A DNA stretch of 64,000 bases, taken from the NCBI RefSeq assembly GCF_947286155.1, contig NZ_CAMYPD010000006.1, positions 1-64,000 on the forward strand. The letters run 5' to 3'. Source of the stretch: an uncultured Tessaracoccus sp. (GTDB lineage: Bacteria > Actinomycetota > Actinomycetes > Propionibacteriales > Propionibacteriaceae). The notes beneath the pieces were generated by a model. It searched no databases. It was not told the DNA's origin and saw only the letters and a list, made by a program, of their open reading frames with translations. The first letter of the stretch is position 1; every line of letters starts with the position of its first letter. Below are positions 53,862 through 62,883 of the stretch, one piece after another. The position numbers and the translations under genes were made by a program.

Positions 53862-55708
53862 CCGAACGCGTCGAAGCGTCGCGCCGCGCCCTTATCCGCA
53901 GACTGCGCCAGCGCACCGTAGATGCGCAGCGCACGTGACACCTGGCGCTGCCGATGCTTCGGGCGCCAACCCGCGGCGTCGGCCTTTCGTCGTCGCTCGG
54001 CGAGCTCCTCGTCGTCGACCTCGAGCTGAATGGTGCGATTGGGGATGGAGACGGTGATGCGGTCGCCGTCCTCGACGAGACCGATGGCGCCACCTGCCGC
54101 CGCCTCTGGTGACACGTGCCCGATCGACAGACCCGACGAGCCGCCTGAGAAGCGCCCGTCGGTGATGAGCGCGCACTTCGGGCCGAGCCCAACGCCCTTA
54201 AGGTACGACGTCGGGTACAGCATCTCTTGCATCCCCGGCCCACCGCGGGGGCCCTCGTACCGCACGACGACGAAGTCGCCCTCCTGCACACGTCCGTGAA
54301 GGATGGCGTCGACCGCTTCCTGCTCGCTCTCCGTGACAACGGCGGTGCCGCTGAACTCCCACTGTTCCTCAGGAACGCCCGCGGTCTTCACGATCGCACC
54401 GTCGGGAGCAAGATTACCCTTCAATACCGCGAGGCCACCGTCGGCGGTGTAGGCGTGATCGACGCTGCGGATGCAGCCTTCCTTAGCGTCGGTGTCGAGT
54501 GATTCCCACCGGTTGTCGGTGGAGAAGGCTTCGGTGGTGCGCACTCCCCCGGGTGCGGCGTGGAACAGCTGGGTGGCCTCCGACGTCGCTTTCCCACCGC
54601 GAATGTCCCAGTCGTCGAGCCAGTGCTGGAGCGACTCGGCATGCACGGGCTTCACACTGTGGTCGAGTTTACCTGCCCTGTTGAGCTCGCCCAGCAGTGC
54701 GGGGATGCCTCCGGCGCGGTGCACGTCCTCCATGTGGTAGCGCTCGGAGTTGGGCGCGACCTTCGCCAGACACGGCACCTCGCGGCTGATCGCGTCGATG
54801 TCGTCGAGGGTGAAATCGACGCCCGCTTCCTGCGCCGCTGCCAGCAGGTGCAGCACGGTGTTCGTCGAACCGCCCATAGCTACGTCGAGCTTCATGGCGT
54901 TGGCAAATGCGGCCTTGGTCGCCACCGACTTTGGCAGCACCGACTCGTCGTCGGCGTCGTAGTAGCGCTTCGCCAACTCGACGATCAACTCGCCGGCCCG
55001 CTCAAAGAGCGCCTTGCGGGATGCGTGAGTGGCTAGCGTCGATCCGTTGCCCGGCAGCGCGAGGCCGATGGCTTCAAGCAGGCAGTTCATGGAGTTGGCG
55101 GTGAACATGCCGGAGCATGAACCGCAGGTAGGGCACGCGTTCGCTTCCAGCTGGGCGAGCTCGTCGTCGGAAACGGCATCGTTCACGGCGGCGGACATCG
55201 GGTGGATGAGGTTCAGGTTGGAGGTGACCGTGCCGTCATCCTTCGTCACTGCCTTGCCGGATTCCATCGGCCCACCGGAAACGAATACCGTCGGAACGTT
55301 CAACCGCAGCGCAGCGAGGAACATGCCGGGGGTGATCTTGTCGCAGTTGGAAATACACACCAGCGCATCCGCGCAGTGCGCATTGACCATGTACTCAATG
55401 GAATCAGCGATGAGTTCACGGCTGGGAAGCGAATACAGCATTCCACCGTGTCCCATGGCGATGCCGTCGTCGACCGCGATGGTGTTGAACTCGCGTCCGA
55501 TGCCGCCGGCGGCGCCAATCGCGTCGCTGACGAGCTGACCCATGTTGCGCAGGTGGACGTGGCCAGGCACGAACTGGGTGAACGAGTTCGCCACGGCGAC
55601 GATGGGCTTACCGAAGTCTTCGGGCGCGACGCCCGTGGCGCGCCAGAGTGCGCGAGCCCCTGCCATGTTGCGGCCATGCGTGCTGGTTTTCGACCTCAGT
55701 TCGGGCAC
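53858..55708 (-). CDS. ilvD: Dihydroxy-acid dehydratase
   Basis: 616 residues from GTG 55708 (PELRSKTSTHGRNMAGARA), with GAGGAGCAG upstream, the same length as the E. coli enzyme. Cysteines for the iron-sulfur cluster are in CISNCDKITPGM and CPTCGSCSGMF. It converts 2,3-dihydroxy acids to 2-keto acids in valine, leucine and isoleucine synthesis. The extended frame upstream is rejected. Single gene. A palindrome lies about 75 bases upstream of the start. Confidence 0.95.
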   Translation of the reverse strand: MPELRSKTSTHGRNMAGARALWRATGVAPEDFGKPIVAVANSFTQFVPGHVHLRNMGQLVSDAIGAAGGIGREFNTIAVDDGIAMGHGGMLYSLPSRELIADSIEYMVNAHCADALVCISNCDKITPGMFLAALRLNVPTVFVSGGPMESGKAVTKDDGTVTSNLNLIHPMSAAVNDAVSDDELAQLEANACPTCGSCSGMFTANSMNCLLEAIGLALPGNGSTLATHASRKALFERAGELIVELAKRYYDADDESVLPKSVATKAAFANAMKLDVAMGGSTNTVLHLLAAAQEAGVDFTLDDIDAISREVPCLAKVAPNSERYHMEDVHRAGGIPALLGELNRAGKLDHSVKPVHAESLQHWLDDWDIRGGKATSEATQLFHAAPGGVRTTEAFSTDNRWESLDTDAKEGCIRSVDHAYTADGGLAVLKGNLAPDGAIVKTAGVPEEQWEFSGTAVVTESEQEAVDAILHGRVQEGDFVVVRYEGPRGGPGMQEMLYPTSYLKGVGLGPKCALITDGRFSGGSSGLSIGHVSPEAAAGGAIGLVEDGDRITVSIPNRTIQLEVDDEELAERRRKADAAGWRPKHRQRQVSRALRIYGALAQSADKGAARRFDAFG

Positions 55709-55783
55709 TTCTGCTCCTCGTGTGACGACGTAGTGCTGTTGTGCCAGGGTAGTCGGAAAGCACCATCTCGGGCAGGCGGTGCC

Positions 55784-55798
55784 CACATTCGGAATGTG
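55784..55798. promoter_or_regulatory. 15-bp near-perfect palindrome upstream of ilvD
   Basis: CACATTC-G-GAATGTG, symmetric apart from the centre. It lies in the divergent gap between ilvD and the cupin gene. A second inverted repeat, ATGGGGA...TCCCCAT (55837-55856), lies nearer the cupin start. Both look like binding sites for dimeric regulators; the factors are not known. Confidence 0.35.
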
Positions 55799-55899
55799 TT
55801 GCAGTTCCTTGCACCACGCCAGGACCTGGGAAGTCCATGGGGACGTGTCTCCCCATTTGGGCTCCGGTTATGCTCGAGGTACATCAGGAAGGACCAACC

Positions 55900-56376
55900 A
55901 TGAAGATTCAGGACAACGGCCCGAAGCCCAATGCGTTTGATATCGAGACGGCAACTCGTGAGAACCGCAATTACCGCACCACCGCATGGACCGGCAAGTA
56001 CCTCCAGGTGACGCTGATGTCCATCGAGCCAGGCTCCTCCATTGGCCTCGAAGTGCACCCCGAAACCGACCAGTTCCTCCGCCTCGACGCAGGCCAGGGA
56101 CGCTGCGTGATGGGGCCGAGCGAAGATCAGCTCGATTTCCAGCAGGATGTGAGCGACGGCTGGGCAATCCAGGTGCCAGCCGGTGTGTGGCACGACGTGA
56201 TCAACACCGGCGATGAACCCATGCAGGTGTACGCCGTCTACGCCCCCTCACACCACGCTCAGGGCATTGTTCAGGAGACAGCGGAGCAGGCTGAACAGGA
56301 CGAAGAGTCCGGCAAGGACGTGCCCCCAGAGTGGACCGTCCAGCCCGGCAACCAGGTTGCCGACGGCCACGCCTAG
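55900..56376 (+). CDS. Cupin-domain protein
   Basis: 158 residues from ATG 55900, preceded by AGGAAGG. Cupin motif 1 (SIGLEVHPETDQFLRLDAGQG, with His and Glu-type metal ligands) and motif 2 (VWHDVINTGDEPMQVYAVY) are clear. A Glu/Gln-rich helical tail follows. It is a single-domain cupin of unknown activity, in the mannose-6-phosphate isomerase-like group. A terminator follows. Confidence 0.87.
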   Translation: MKIQDNGPKPNAFDIETATRENRNYRTTAWTGKYLQVTLMSIEPGSSIGLEVHPETDQFLRLDAGQGRCVMGPSEDQLDFQQDVSDGWAIQVPAGVWHDVINTGDEPMQVYAVYAPSHHAQGIVQETAEQAEQDEESGKDVPPEWTVQPGNQVADGHA

Positions 56377-56388
56377 GCCAATGGCGAT

Positions 56389-56426
56389 GCGTAGCCTGGT
56401 CGCGAGCAACCGCGATCAGGCTACGC
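56389..56426. terminator. Terminator shared by cupin and DUF2871 genes
   Basis: A 16-bp stem (56389-56404 with 56411-56426, one G-U pair) and a 6-base loop. The 3' arm includes the stop codon of the minus-strand DUF2871 gene (56421-56423). Confidence 0.65.
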
Positions 56427-56843
56427 GGCGTCGCGTGCGGGCAGCACGCGGCTGAGGGCAACCATGAGGACGATCAGCCCTGCGGTGATCGAGATGTGCC
56501 CCAATCCCGCGATACCGGAGATCATCGCGTTGGATTCTTTGCCGAGTACGGTGAGGCAGCCGTGCCAGATCAGCATTGAGACAGTCACTACCACGCCGGC
56601 GTTGTAGAGCCAGAAGAACCATGAGATCAGTTTCGGGTTCTGCGAGATGCCGAACACTTTCTCCAGCGCAAGCACGATCAACGACATCATGAACCCGAGC
56701 GCCAACAAGTGTGTATGGGCAACGCCGAGCTGTGTGAATTGCCCCGCCGGAAAGTCGTTCATCTTGGTGAATTCGCGGTAGAAGAGGCCTGCGAGAAGAC
56801 CGGCCGCCAGATAGCAACATGAGGCGGTGAACAGTCGTTTCAT
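56421..56843 (-). CDS. DUF2871 membrane protein
   Basis: 140 residues with four TM segments (about 3-22, 40-61, 70-92, 105-128). GLFYREFTKMNDF and GVAHTHLLALGFMMSLIVLALEK match DUF2871, a family that resembles heme-copper-type or integral membrane subunits but has no proven role; histidines in HTH and WHG could be ligands. ATG 56843 has AAAGGAAG upstream. Convergent with the cupin gene. Confidence 0.85.
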   Translation of the reverse strand: MKRLFTASCCYLAAGLLAGLFYREFTKMNDFPAGQFTQLGVAHTHLLALGFMMSLIVLALEKVFGISQNPKLISWFFWLYNAGVVVTVSMLIWHGCLTVLGKESNAMISGIAGLGHISITAGLIVLMVALSRVLPARDAA

Positions 56844-56988
56844 GACTGGGACTTCCTTTCCGAGACTGCGTTGTGGAAGTGGTTGAGCGGTGTGCGCAGC
56901 TCACTGCCCATGCTAGGCCAAACGTGTCGTGGCTATGCACTTTACGTCATGCGTTCTCTCCGAGTCGGGGGGATGCTGCAGTACCTGG

Positions 56989-56994
56989 TAGTCT
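56989..56994 (+). promoter_or_regulatory. Extended -10 promoter of the ABC-F leader
   Basis: TGGTAGTCT is an extended -10 (TG one base before TAGTCT). It ends seven bases before ATG 57002. With this spacing transcription would begin at or next to that ATG, making the uORF leaderless. Confidence 0.5.
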
Positions 56995-57001
56995 GAGCCT
57001 C

Positions 57002-57013
57002 ATGTTGCTGTGA
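57002..57013 (+). CDS. Three-codon leader uORF (Met-Leu-Leu-stop)
   Basis: ATG TTG CTG TGA lies 41 bases upstream of the ABC-F start and right after its -10 box. Very short leader ORFs that let a drug-stalled ribosome uncover the next gene are known for ABC-F and erm genes. Its stop overlaps the first base of a hairpin arm. It is too short to prove by composition; position is the only support. Confidence 0.4.
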   Translation: MLL

Positions 57014-57050
57014 AACCTGTCGTTATCACCTATCCGATGCACGAGGTTTC
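57012..57050 (+). promoter_or_regulatory. Attenuator-like hairpin over the ABC-F ribosome site
   Basis: GAAACCT (57012-57018) pairs with AGGTTTC (57044-57050). The 3' arm overlaps GAGG (57043-57046), the only Shine-Dalgarno candidate, seven bases before ATG 57054. The fold would hide the start region. A ribosome held on the Met-Leu-Leu uORF would block the 5' arm and free it. Confidence 0.5.
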
Positions 57051-57053
57051 CGC

Positions 57054-58862
57054 ATGCCCACGCCCATATTTCCCAATGTTTTGCCATCTGGCGCTCATCT
57101 GCGCCTCGACGGAGTCTCTAAGTCGTACCCGGACCGCCGGGTGCTCACCGACATCAATCTGAGCGTCAGCCAAGGCGAACGTATAGCCCTCATCGGTGAA
57201 AACGGCGCGGGCAAATCCACGTTGCTCCGCATCGTTGCTGGAGTCGAACAGCCCGATAGCGGATCGGTGGAAGCTCCCGGCCGCGTCGGTTTGTTATGGC
57301 AGCAAGCCCCGTTCGCACTGACGGACACTGTCGACGATGTCGTTGCGCAAGCGCTGTCCGCGCCCCGAGCCGTCCTGCACGAGTTCGAGGATGCGACAGC
57401 CGCGCTGCAAGACGACGATGCCTCCGCCGCGGAGCGCTACGACCACGCGCTAGAGCTGGCCACGCGGCACGACGTGTGGAACCTAGAACACCGAGCCCAG
57501 ATCGTGCTCGACGGTGTCGGCCTGTCGGGGCTGAGCGGCAGCCGTCGTGCGGGCGAGCTATCCGGCGGGCAGCGCGCTCGCCTGCAGCTCGCATGGTTGC
57601 TGCTGAGCCGGCCAGACACACTCCTGCTCGATGAGCCCACCAACCATCTCGATGACGCTGGCATCGACTTCCTCACCCAGTCGCTGCTCGACTGGCCCGG
57701 GCCCGTGCTGTTCGCCAGCCACGACCGCGCGTTCATGGACGCCACCGCCAACGGCATCGTGGACCTCGACCCGGCACCCCAGCCTCATTGCCTGGTGAGC
57801 GAGGTTGCCGTCGACGGCCCATCCACCGGCATCGGTGTTACGCGATACACCGGTGCGTTCAGCGAGTATCTCCTTGCAAGAGCATCGCAACGTGAACGCT
57901 GGCAGCAGCAGTACGATGCCGAACAGACTGAACTCAAGACTCTAGCCCGGGCAGCCCGCGACAGTCACACCGTCGGTCACGAAGGCGCAGCTCCCCGAAG
58001 CGAGGTCAGGATGGCGAAAAAATTCTACGCTGATCGAAACGCGAGGGTGGTTGCTCGACGGGTGAATGACTTCACGCGTCGGTTCGAAGAGCTCAGGAGA
58101 GAGCAAGTCCGAAGGCCACCACGCGAACTCGAGTTCCAGGGCCTCGATGTGGGCCGGCGCGGCACGCGCAGTGCCCCGCCCGTACTCGTCGCTCTCTCGC
58201 GGGCCGGGGTCACTCATCGGCTCTCCCCTACCTCGCTCACCATCGGCAGGCAGGACCGCTGGCTCGTCACGGGGCCCAACGGCGCAGGAAAGTCCACCCT
58301 GCTTGCGCTCCTCACGGAAACGCTACAACCAGATACCGGCACCATATCCATATCCCGCTCTGCAACCGTCGGGATATTGCCCCAGGAGGTGGCGCTAAAC
58401 CCTGCGCCCACAGTGGAGCAGCTCTACATGGACACGCTCGGAGTCGAACTGGCCGAGGAGGTTCCACTCACCAGCTTTGGACTCGTAGCACCTCGAGACT
58501 TGGCACGCACAGTCGGGCATCTGAGCACCGGGCAACAACGCCGCCTGGCGCTGGCGATGGTGCTGGCCCGCTCGCCTGATCTATTGATTCTCGACGAGCC
58601 CACCAATCACTTCTCGCTGACGCTGGCCACCGCCGTCGAGGAGCATCTGCCCCACTATCCTGGCGCCGTCGTCGTGGCGAGCCACGACCGGTGGCTGCGA
58701 CAATCCTGGACCGGGGAGCGGCTCGAGCTGGAGAGTGATCAGCGGCCGTTCCACGAATTAGCATTCGATGAGAGCCCCGCGTCGTCGCAGTGCACAGATC
58801 CTCACCACGAGGGTGTTGCCTGCGGTGCGGGTCTGACAAATCAGACGAAGGGACACCAATGA
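57054..58862 (+). CDS. ABC-F ribosome-protection-type protein
   Basis: 602 residues with two ABC domains and no TM segments. Domain 1: Walker A GENGAGKST (about 48), signature LSGGQRARL (about 170), LLLDEPTNHLDD. A linker with the MAKKFYADRNARVVARRVND helix (about 310-360) is the P-site tRNA interaction motif. Domain 2: GPNGAGKST (about 406), LSTGQQRRL (about 490), LILDEPTNHFS. The NHFS/NHLS form of the second D-loop is found in actinobacterial macrolide-type ABC-F proteins (TlrC, OleB, SrmB). An acidic tail of about 50 residues ends it. It likely protects ribosomes from an antibiotic; the drug class is not known. Confidence 0.88.
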   Translation: MPTPIFPNVLPSGAHLRLDGVSKSYPDRRVLTDINLSVSQGERIALIGENGAGKSTLLRIVAGVEQPDSGSVEAPGRVGLLWQQAPFALTDTVDDVVAQALSAPRAVLHEFEDATAALQDDDASAAERYDHALELATRHDVWNLEHRAQIVLDGVGLSGLSGSRRAGELSGGQRARLQLAWLLLSRPDTLLLDEPTNHLDDAGIDFLTQSLLDWPGPVLFASHDRAFMDATANGIVDLDPAPQPHCLVSEVAVDGPSTGIGVTRYTGAFSEYLLARASQRERWQQQYDAEQTELKTLARAARDSHTVGHEGAAPRSEVRMAKKFYADRNARVVARRVNDFTRRFEELRREQVRRPPRELEFQGLDVGRRGTRSAPPVLVALSRAGVTHRLSPTSLTIGRQDRWLVTGPNGAGKSTLLALLTETLQPDTGTISISRSATVGILPQEVALNPAPTVEQLYMDTLGVELAEEVPLTSFGLVAPRDLARTVGHLSTGQQRRLALAMVLARSPDLLILDEPTNHFSLTLATAVEEHLPHYPGAVVVASHDRWLRQSWTGERLELESDQRPFHELAFDESPASSQCTDPHHEGVACGAGLTNQTKGHQ

Positions 58863-59302
58863 CCACCGTCCTCAAACCAGCCGTCACGTGGAACGGCGAC
58901 ACCGATCAACCCGCAACTCTTGAAGAGATGGTCGGCTACGAGCGGCCTCTCCAGTCGCTCGACGCCAAGAGTAACTACGCATACTGCTTGTGGCACTACC
59001 CCGCCGACGCTGAGTTCGAGGCCCCCACCTGGCTTTCGCACTACCTTCAGTGCGCCGGCGCGGCCGAACGAATGACGGTTGAACTCCGCGTCACCCACGA
59101 TGACGGGTCCTACAACCACTGGGGGCTCGGCCGGGCGCCGCTCACGAGCGAAGCGACCGAGCGGGTCGTCTGGGGTCAGGGGCAGAGCATGATCCATCCA
59201 GAAGAAGTTTGGACCGCCGAGCAAGCAGCGCCCCTGTTCGAGCAGTACTCCCGTGAACGCACCATCCCCGACTGGGTTCATCGACGTGAACTCGACGTTT
59301 GA
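58859..59302 (+). CDS. Unknown 147-residue protein coupled to the ABC-F gene
   Basis: 147 residues from ATG 58859, overlapping the ABC-F stop (ATGA), with AAGGG upstream. Aromatic-rich soluble protein: LWHYPADAEFEAP, HYLQCAGAAERMTVELRV, YNHWGLG and HPEEVWTAEQAAPLF. No TM, signal peptide or known catalytic motif; the mixture of beta strands and Trp/His suggests an immunity-like or SMI1/NTF2-type fold, but I do not recognise the family. Translational coupling links its amount to the ABC-F protein. Confidence 0.7.
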   Translation: MTTVLKPAVTWNGDTDQPATLEEMVGYERPLQSLDAKSNYAYCLWHYPADAEFEAPTWLSHYLQCAGAAERMTVELRVTHDDGSYNHWGLGRAPLTSEATERVVWGQGQSMIHPEEVWTAEQAAPLFEQYSRERTIPDWVHRRELDV

Positions 59303-59397
59303 TCTGGCACTACCGATCACTGTGAGCAACAGCACCGCGGAGACGCAAGGTCGTTGCGCGAGGCACATGCCCCACGCAACGCCCTTGCATCCGAACG

Positions 59398-62250
59398 TTA
59401 GCTGCAGCCGCTGGTGGCGCCGCAACCTTCACAGGCGTAGCAGGAACCCGACGGACGCATCTTGGTGCCGCAGGTCATGCACAGCGGCGCATCGATGGCG
59501 TGGCCCGTCATGTTCTCCAGCAGTTCCGCTGTCGTGTGGGCGTCGATGAGCGACGGTTGGCGAGCACCGTCGACGTCGAAGTTGTCGGCGTCGTCGTTAC
59601 GCAGCTGCTCGTACTCGGGCAGTGAGGACTCATCCTCTTCCGAAACGTACTCGCCGGTCTGGACGTATCGGGCGCGCTCGGCCGCGGTGTAGATGCCCAG
59701 CTCGGAGCGGTCGTCGAAGTCGAGGTAATCGAGCGCGAGACGACGGAAGATGTAGTCCATGATGGACTGCGCGATGCGGATGTCCTGGTCGTCGGTCATG
59801 CCTGCGGGCTCGAACTTCAAGTTGGTGAACTTCTGCACGAAACTCTCCAGCGGCACGCCGTACTGCAGACCGATGGATACCGCGATCGAGAACGCATCCA
59901 TCACGCCCGAGAGCGTCGAGCCCTGCTTACCCAAGCGGAGGAACACCTCACCCAGGCGGCCATCATCGTACGACGACGACGTCATGTAGCCTTCGGCACC
60001 GCTCACGGAGAAACTGGTGGTGCGCGACATTCGCGACTTCGGCAGGCGTTCACGCTTCGGGCGGTACACCACCTTTTCAACGATCTTCTCTTCCACCTCC
60101 TTGGCGGATTCGCTCTGCTTCTTGCCGTCGGAGAGCGGCTGGCCCACCTTGCAGTTGTCGCGGTACACAGCCAGCGCCTTGAGCCCCAGCTTCCAGCCCT
60201 GCATGTACACGTCGGCGATGTCTTCGACGGTGGCCGACTCGGGGAGGTTTACCGTCTTAGAGATTGCGCCGGAGAGGAAGGGCTGGACCGCGGCCATCAT
60301 GCGCACGTGGCCCATAGGCTTGATGGAGCGTTGCCCCATCGCGGTATCGAAGACTTCGTAATGGCGTTCCTCGAGGTGCGGAGCGCCAATGACGTGACCA
60401 TGTTCGGAGATGAAGTCGACGATCTCGGTGATCTGCGTCTCGTCGTAGCCGAACTTCTGCAGCGCCCTCGGGATGGTCTGGTTCACGATCTGCATGGAAC
60501 CGCCACCGACAAGCTTCTTGAACTTCACCAGGGAGAAGTCGGGCTCGATGCCGGTGGTGTCGCAGTCCATCATGAAGCCGATGGTGCCGGTGGGAGCCAG
60601 CAGTGAGGCCTGTGCGTTGCGGAAGCCATCGGCCGCGCCGAGTTCGATCACCTTCGCCCACTCGCGAGACGCAGCGGCGTGGATGCCCTGGTCTTCTGGC
60701 ATCGGCTTGAAGCTCTCGTTGGCAGCCTGGTGCTTGCGCATGACTTGCTGGTGCGCATCGGCGTTCTCTGCATACCCGGCGTACGGGCCAACCACTGCGG
60801 CGAGTTCCGCCGAGCGTCGGTACGACGCGGCGGTCATCAACGACGTGATCGCTGCGGCCGTCGAGCGGCCACCCTCGGTGTCGTAGCCCTTGCCTGTGGC
60901 CATGAGCAGCGCGCCGAGGTTGGCGTACCCGATGCCGAGCTGGCGGAAGTTGCGCGTCGTCTCACCAATTGCCTGTGTCGGGAAATCCGCGAAGCAGATG
61001 GAGATATCCATGGCGGTGAAGATGAGCTCTACGGCCTTCACGAAGCGCTCGACGTCGAACGTGCCGTCGGCGTTCAGGAACTTCAGCAGGTTCAGCGACG
61101 CGAGGTTGCAGGAGCTGTTATCGAGGCTCATGTACTCCGAGCAGGGGTTGGACGCCGTGATGCGGCCGGTGACGGGGTTGGTGTGCCAGGCGTTGATGGT
61201 GTCGTCATACTGAATGCCCGGGTCGGCGCACTCCCACGCCGCCTTGGCGATCTTCTCGAACAGCTCCTTGGCATCCACCTCTTCGATGACTTCACCAGTG
61301 TGCCGAGCCTTGAGACCAAACTTGTCCCCGGCTTCGACTGCCCGCATGAATTCATCGTTGACGCGCACCGAGTTGTTGGCGTTTTGGTACTGCACCGACG
61401 TGATGTCTTTGCCACCAAGATCCATGTCGAAGCCCGCATCACGCAGCGCGCGGATCTTGTCTTCCTCGCGAGCCTTCGTCTCGACGAACTCCTCGATATC
61501 GGGGTGGTCGACGTCGAGCACCACCATCTTTGCAGCACGACGGGTAGCGCCGCCTGACTTGATGGTGCCGGCGGATGCGTCTGCTCCGCGCATGAAAGAC
61601 ACCGGGCCGGAAGCAGTGCCGCCGGAGCTCAGCAGCTCCTTCGAGGAGCGGATGCGGGAAAGGTTGAGGCCTGCACCGGAGCCCCCCTTGAAGATAAATC
61701 CCTCTTCCTTGTACCAGTTGAGGATGGACTCCATGGAGTCGTCGACGGAGAGGATGAAGCAGGCGCTCACCTGTTGCGGCGATGAGGTGCCGACGTTGAA
61801 CCACACGGGGGAGTTGAAAGCAAAGACCTGGTTCAGCAGCATCCAGGTGAGCTCTTCTTCGAAGATCTTGGCGTCGTCTTCAGTGGCGAAGTAGCCGAAC
61901 TCGCGACCGGCTTCGACGTACTTGCCGACGACGCGGTCGATCAGCGTCTTGAGACTAGCTTCACGCTGAGCGGTGCCAACGGCTCCGCGGAAGTACTTGG
62001 TGGTGACGATGGTGGAGGCGTTAATGCTCCACGCCTTGGGGAATTCGACACCATGCTGCTCGAAGACGGTCTCGCCCGTCTTCCAGTTGGTCTGCACGAC
62101 GTCGCGCAGTTCCCACTCTTGCTCGTCGTAGGGGTGCACACCCTCCGTCGTGAATACTCGCTCGATCGTGAGGCCGCTGGGTGCCTTCTTCGTCGAGCGT
62201 GCTTTGCCTGCTGTACGCCCGCTGGCGCCTTTGGTGGCGTTCGCCGTCAT
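59398..62250 (-). CDS. nrdJ: Vitamin B12-dependent ribonucleotide reductase (class II)
   Basis: 950 residues from ATG 62250, with GGGAGAGTAAGAG upstream. The reductase core includes VSACFILSVDDSMESIL, TASNPCSEYMSLDNSSCNL and GGSGAGLNLSRIRS. Catalytic cysteines are present. The C-terminal end has a zinc ribbon (CMTCGTKMRPS, CYACEGCG) typical of NrdJ. It makes deoxyribonucleotides with adenosylcobalamin, without oxygen or a second subunit. It is 15 bases after nrdR in the same direction. Confidence 0.95.
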   Translation of the reverse strand: MTANATKGASGRTAGKARSTKKAPSGLTIERVFTTEGVHPYDEQEWELRDVVQTNWKTGETVFEQHGVEFPKAWSINASTIVTTKYFRGAVGTAQREASLKTLIDRVVGKYVEAGREFGYFATEDDAKIFEEELTWMLLNQVFAFNSPVWFNVGTSSPQQVSACFILSVDDSMESILNWYKEEGFIFKGGSGAGLNLSRIRSSKELLSSGGTASGPVSFMRGADASAGTIKSGGATRRAAKMVVLDVDHPDIEEFVETKAREEDKIRALRDAGFDMDLGGKDITSVQYQNANNSVRVNDEFMRAVEAGDKFGLKARHTGEVIEEVDAKELFEKIAKAAWECADPGIQYDDTINAWHTNPVTGRITASNPCSEYMSLDNSSCNLASLNLLKFLNADGTFDVERFVKAVELIFTAMDISICFADFPTQAIGETTRNFRQLGIGYANLGALLMATGKGYDTEGGRSTAAAITSLMTAASYRRSAELAAVVGPYAGYAENADAHQQVMRKHQAANESFKPMPEDQGIHAAASREWAKVIELGAADGFRNAQASLLAPTGTIGFMMDCDTTGIEPDFSLVKFKKLVGGGSMQIVNQTIPRALQKFGYDETQITEIVDFISEHGHVIGAPHLEERHYEVFDTAMGQRSIKPMGHVRMMAAVQPFLSGAISKTVNLPESATVEDIADVYMQGWKLGLKALAVYRDNCKVGQPLSDGKKQSESAKEVEEKIVEKVVYRPKRERLPKSRMSRTTSFSVSGAEGYMTSSSYDDGRLGEVFLRLGKQGSTLSGVMDAFSIAVSIGLQYGVPLESFVQKFTNLKFEPAGMTDDQDIRIAQSIMDYIFRRLALDYLDFDDRSELGIYTAAERARYVQTGEYVSEEDESSLPEYEQLRNDDADNFDVDGARQPSLIDAHTTAELLENMTGHAIDAPLCMTCGTKMRPSGSCYACEGCGATSGCS

Positions 62251-62265
62251 CTCTTACTCTCCCAA

Positions 62266-62790
62266 TTAACCGATGAGTGGTTCTTGCATCGTGCCCCGGT
62301 GTCTTCTTCCGGAGGTACTTGGCGTCGAGCCCTTCTGCTGGTCGGGCTCGACCTCGTTCATGTCGTCGATCTCGCGCACAAAATCGTCGACGGATTCGAA
62401 ATTCTTGTAGACGGACGCGAATCGCAAGTAGGCCACGGAGTCAAGCCGCGCCAGCGGGCCAAGGATGGCCACGCCTACCTGCTCTGCCGGAATCTCAGCA
62501 ACCCCTGCAGAACGAAGATTCTCTTCCACTTCTTGTCCGAGTGCCGCAAGTTGGTCAGGTGTGACGGGCCGGCCCTGGCAAGCCTTGGACACGCCTTTGA
62601 TGACCTTCTCGCGGCTAAAGGGCTCGATCACCCCGGAACGTTTCACCACTGTCAGGACTACCTGCTCCAGCGTGGTGAATTTCCTGTCACATGCGACGCA
62701 GGTGCGACGTCGACGAATTGCGGAACCGTCCTCTGTTGCACGCGAATCTGACACTCGGGTGTCAGAGTTACGGCAGAACGGGCAGTGCAC
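62266..62790 (-). CDS. nrdR: Transcriptional repressor NrdR
   Basis: 174 residues from GTG 62790, with GGAAAGG upstream. Zinc ribbon CPFC...CVAC (1-35) and an ATP-cone (about 50-140, VVKRSGVIEPFSREKVIKG). It senses ATP/dATP and represses ribonucleotide reductase genes; here it is first in the nrdR-nrdJ operon. A C-terminal Ser/Arg-rich tail is somewhat longer than usual. Confidence 0.95.
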   Translation of the reverse strand: MHCPFCRNSDTRVSDSRATEDGSAIRRRRTCVACDRKFTTLEQVVLTVVKRSGVIEPFSREKVIKGVSKACQGRPVTPDQLAALGQEVEENLRSAGVAEIPAEQVGVAILGPLARLDSVAYLRFASVYKNFESVDDFVREIDDMNEVEPDQQKGSTPSTSGRRHRGTMQEPLIG

Positions 62791-62883
62791 TTCGAGGACC
62801 TTTCCAGCGTGATCGGGCGACCCAGCTAATTACACCCGACACCCCCGAAAAACACAAGCCCTTGGGGAATGACGTCGGTGTAA

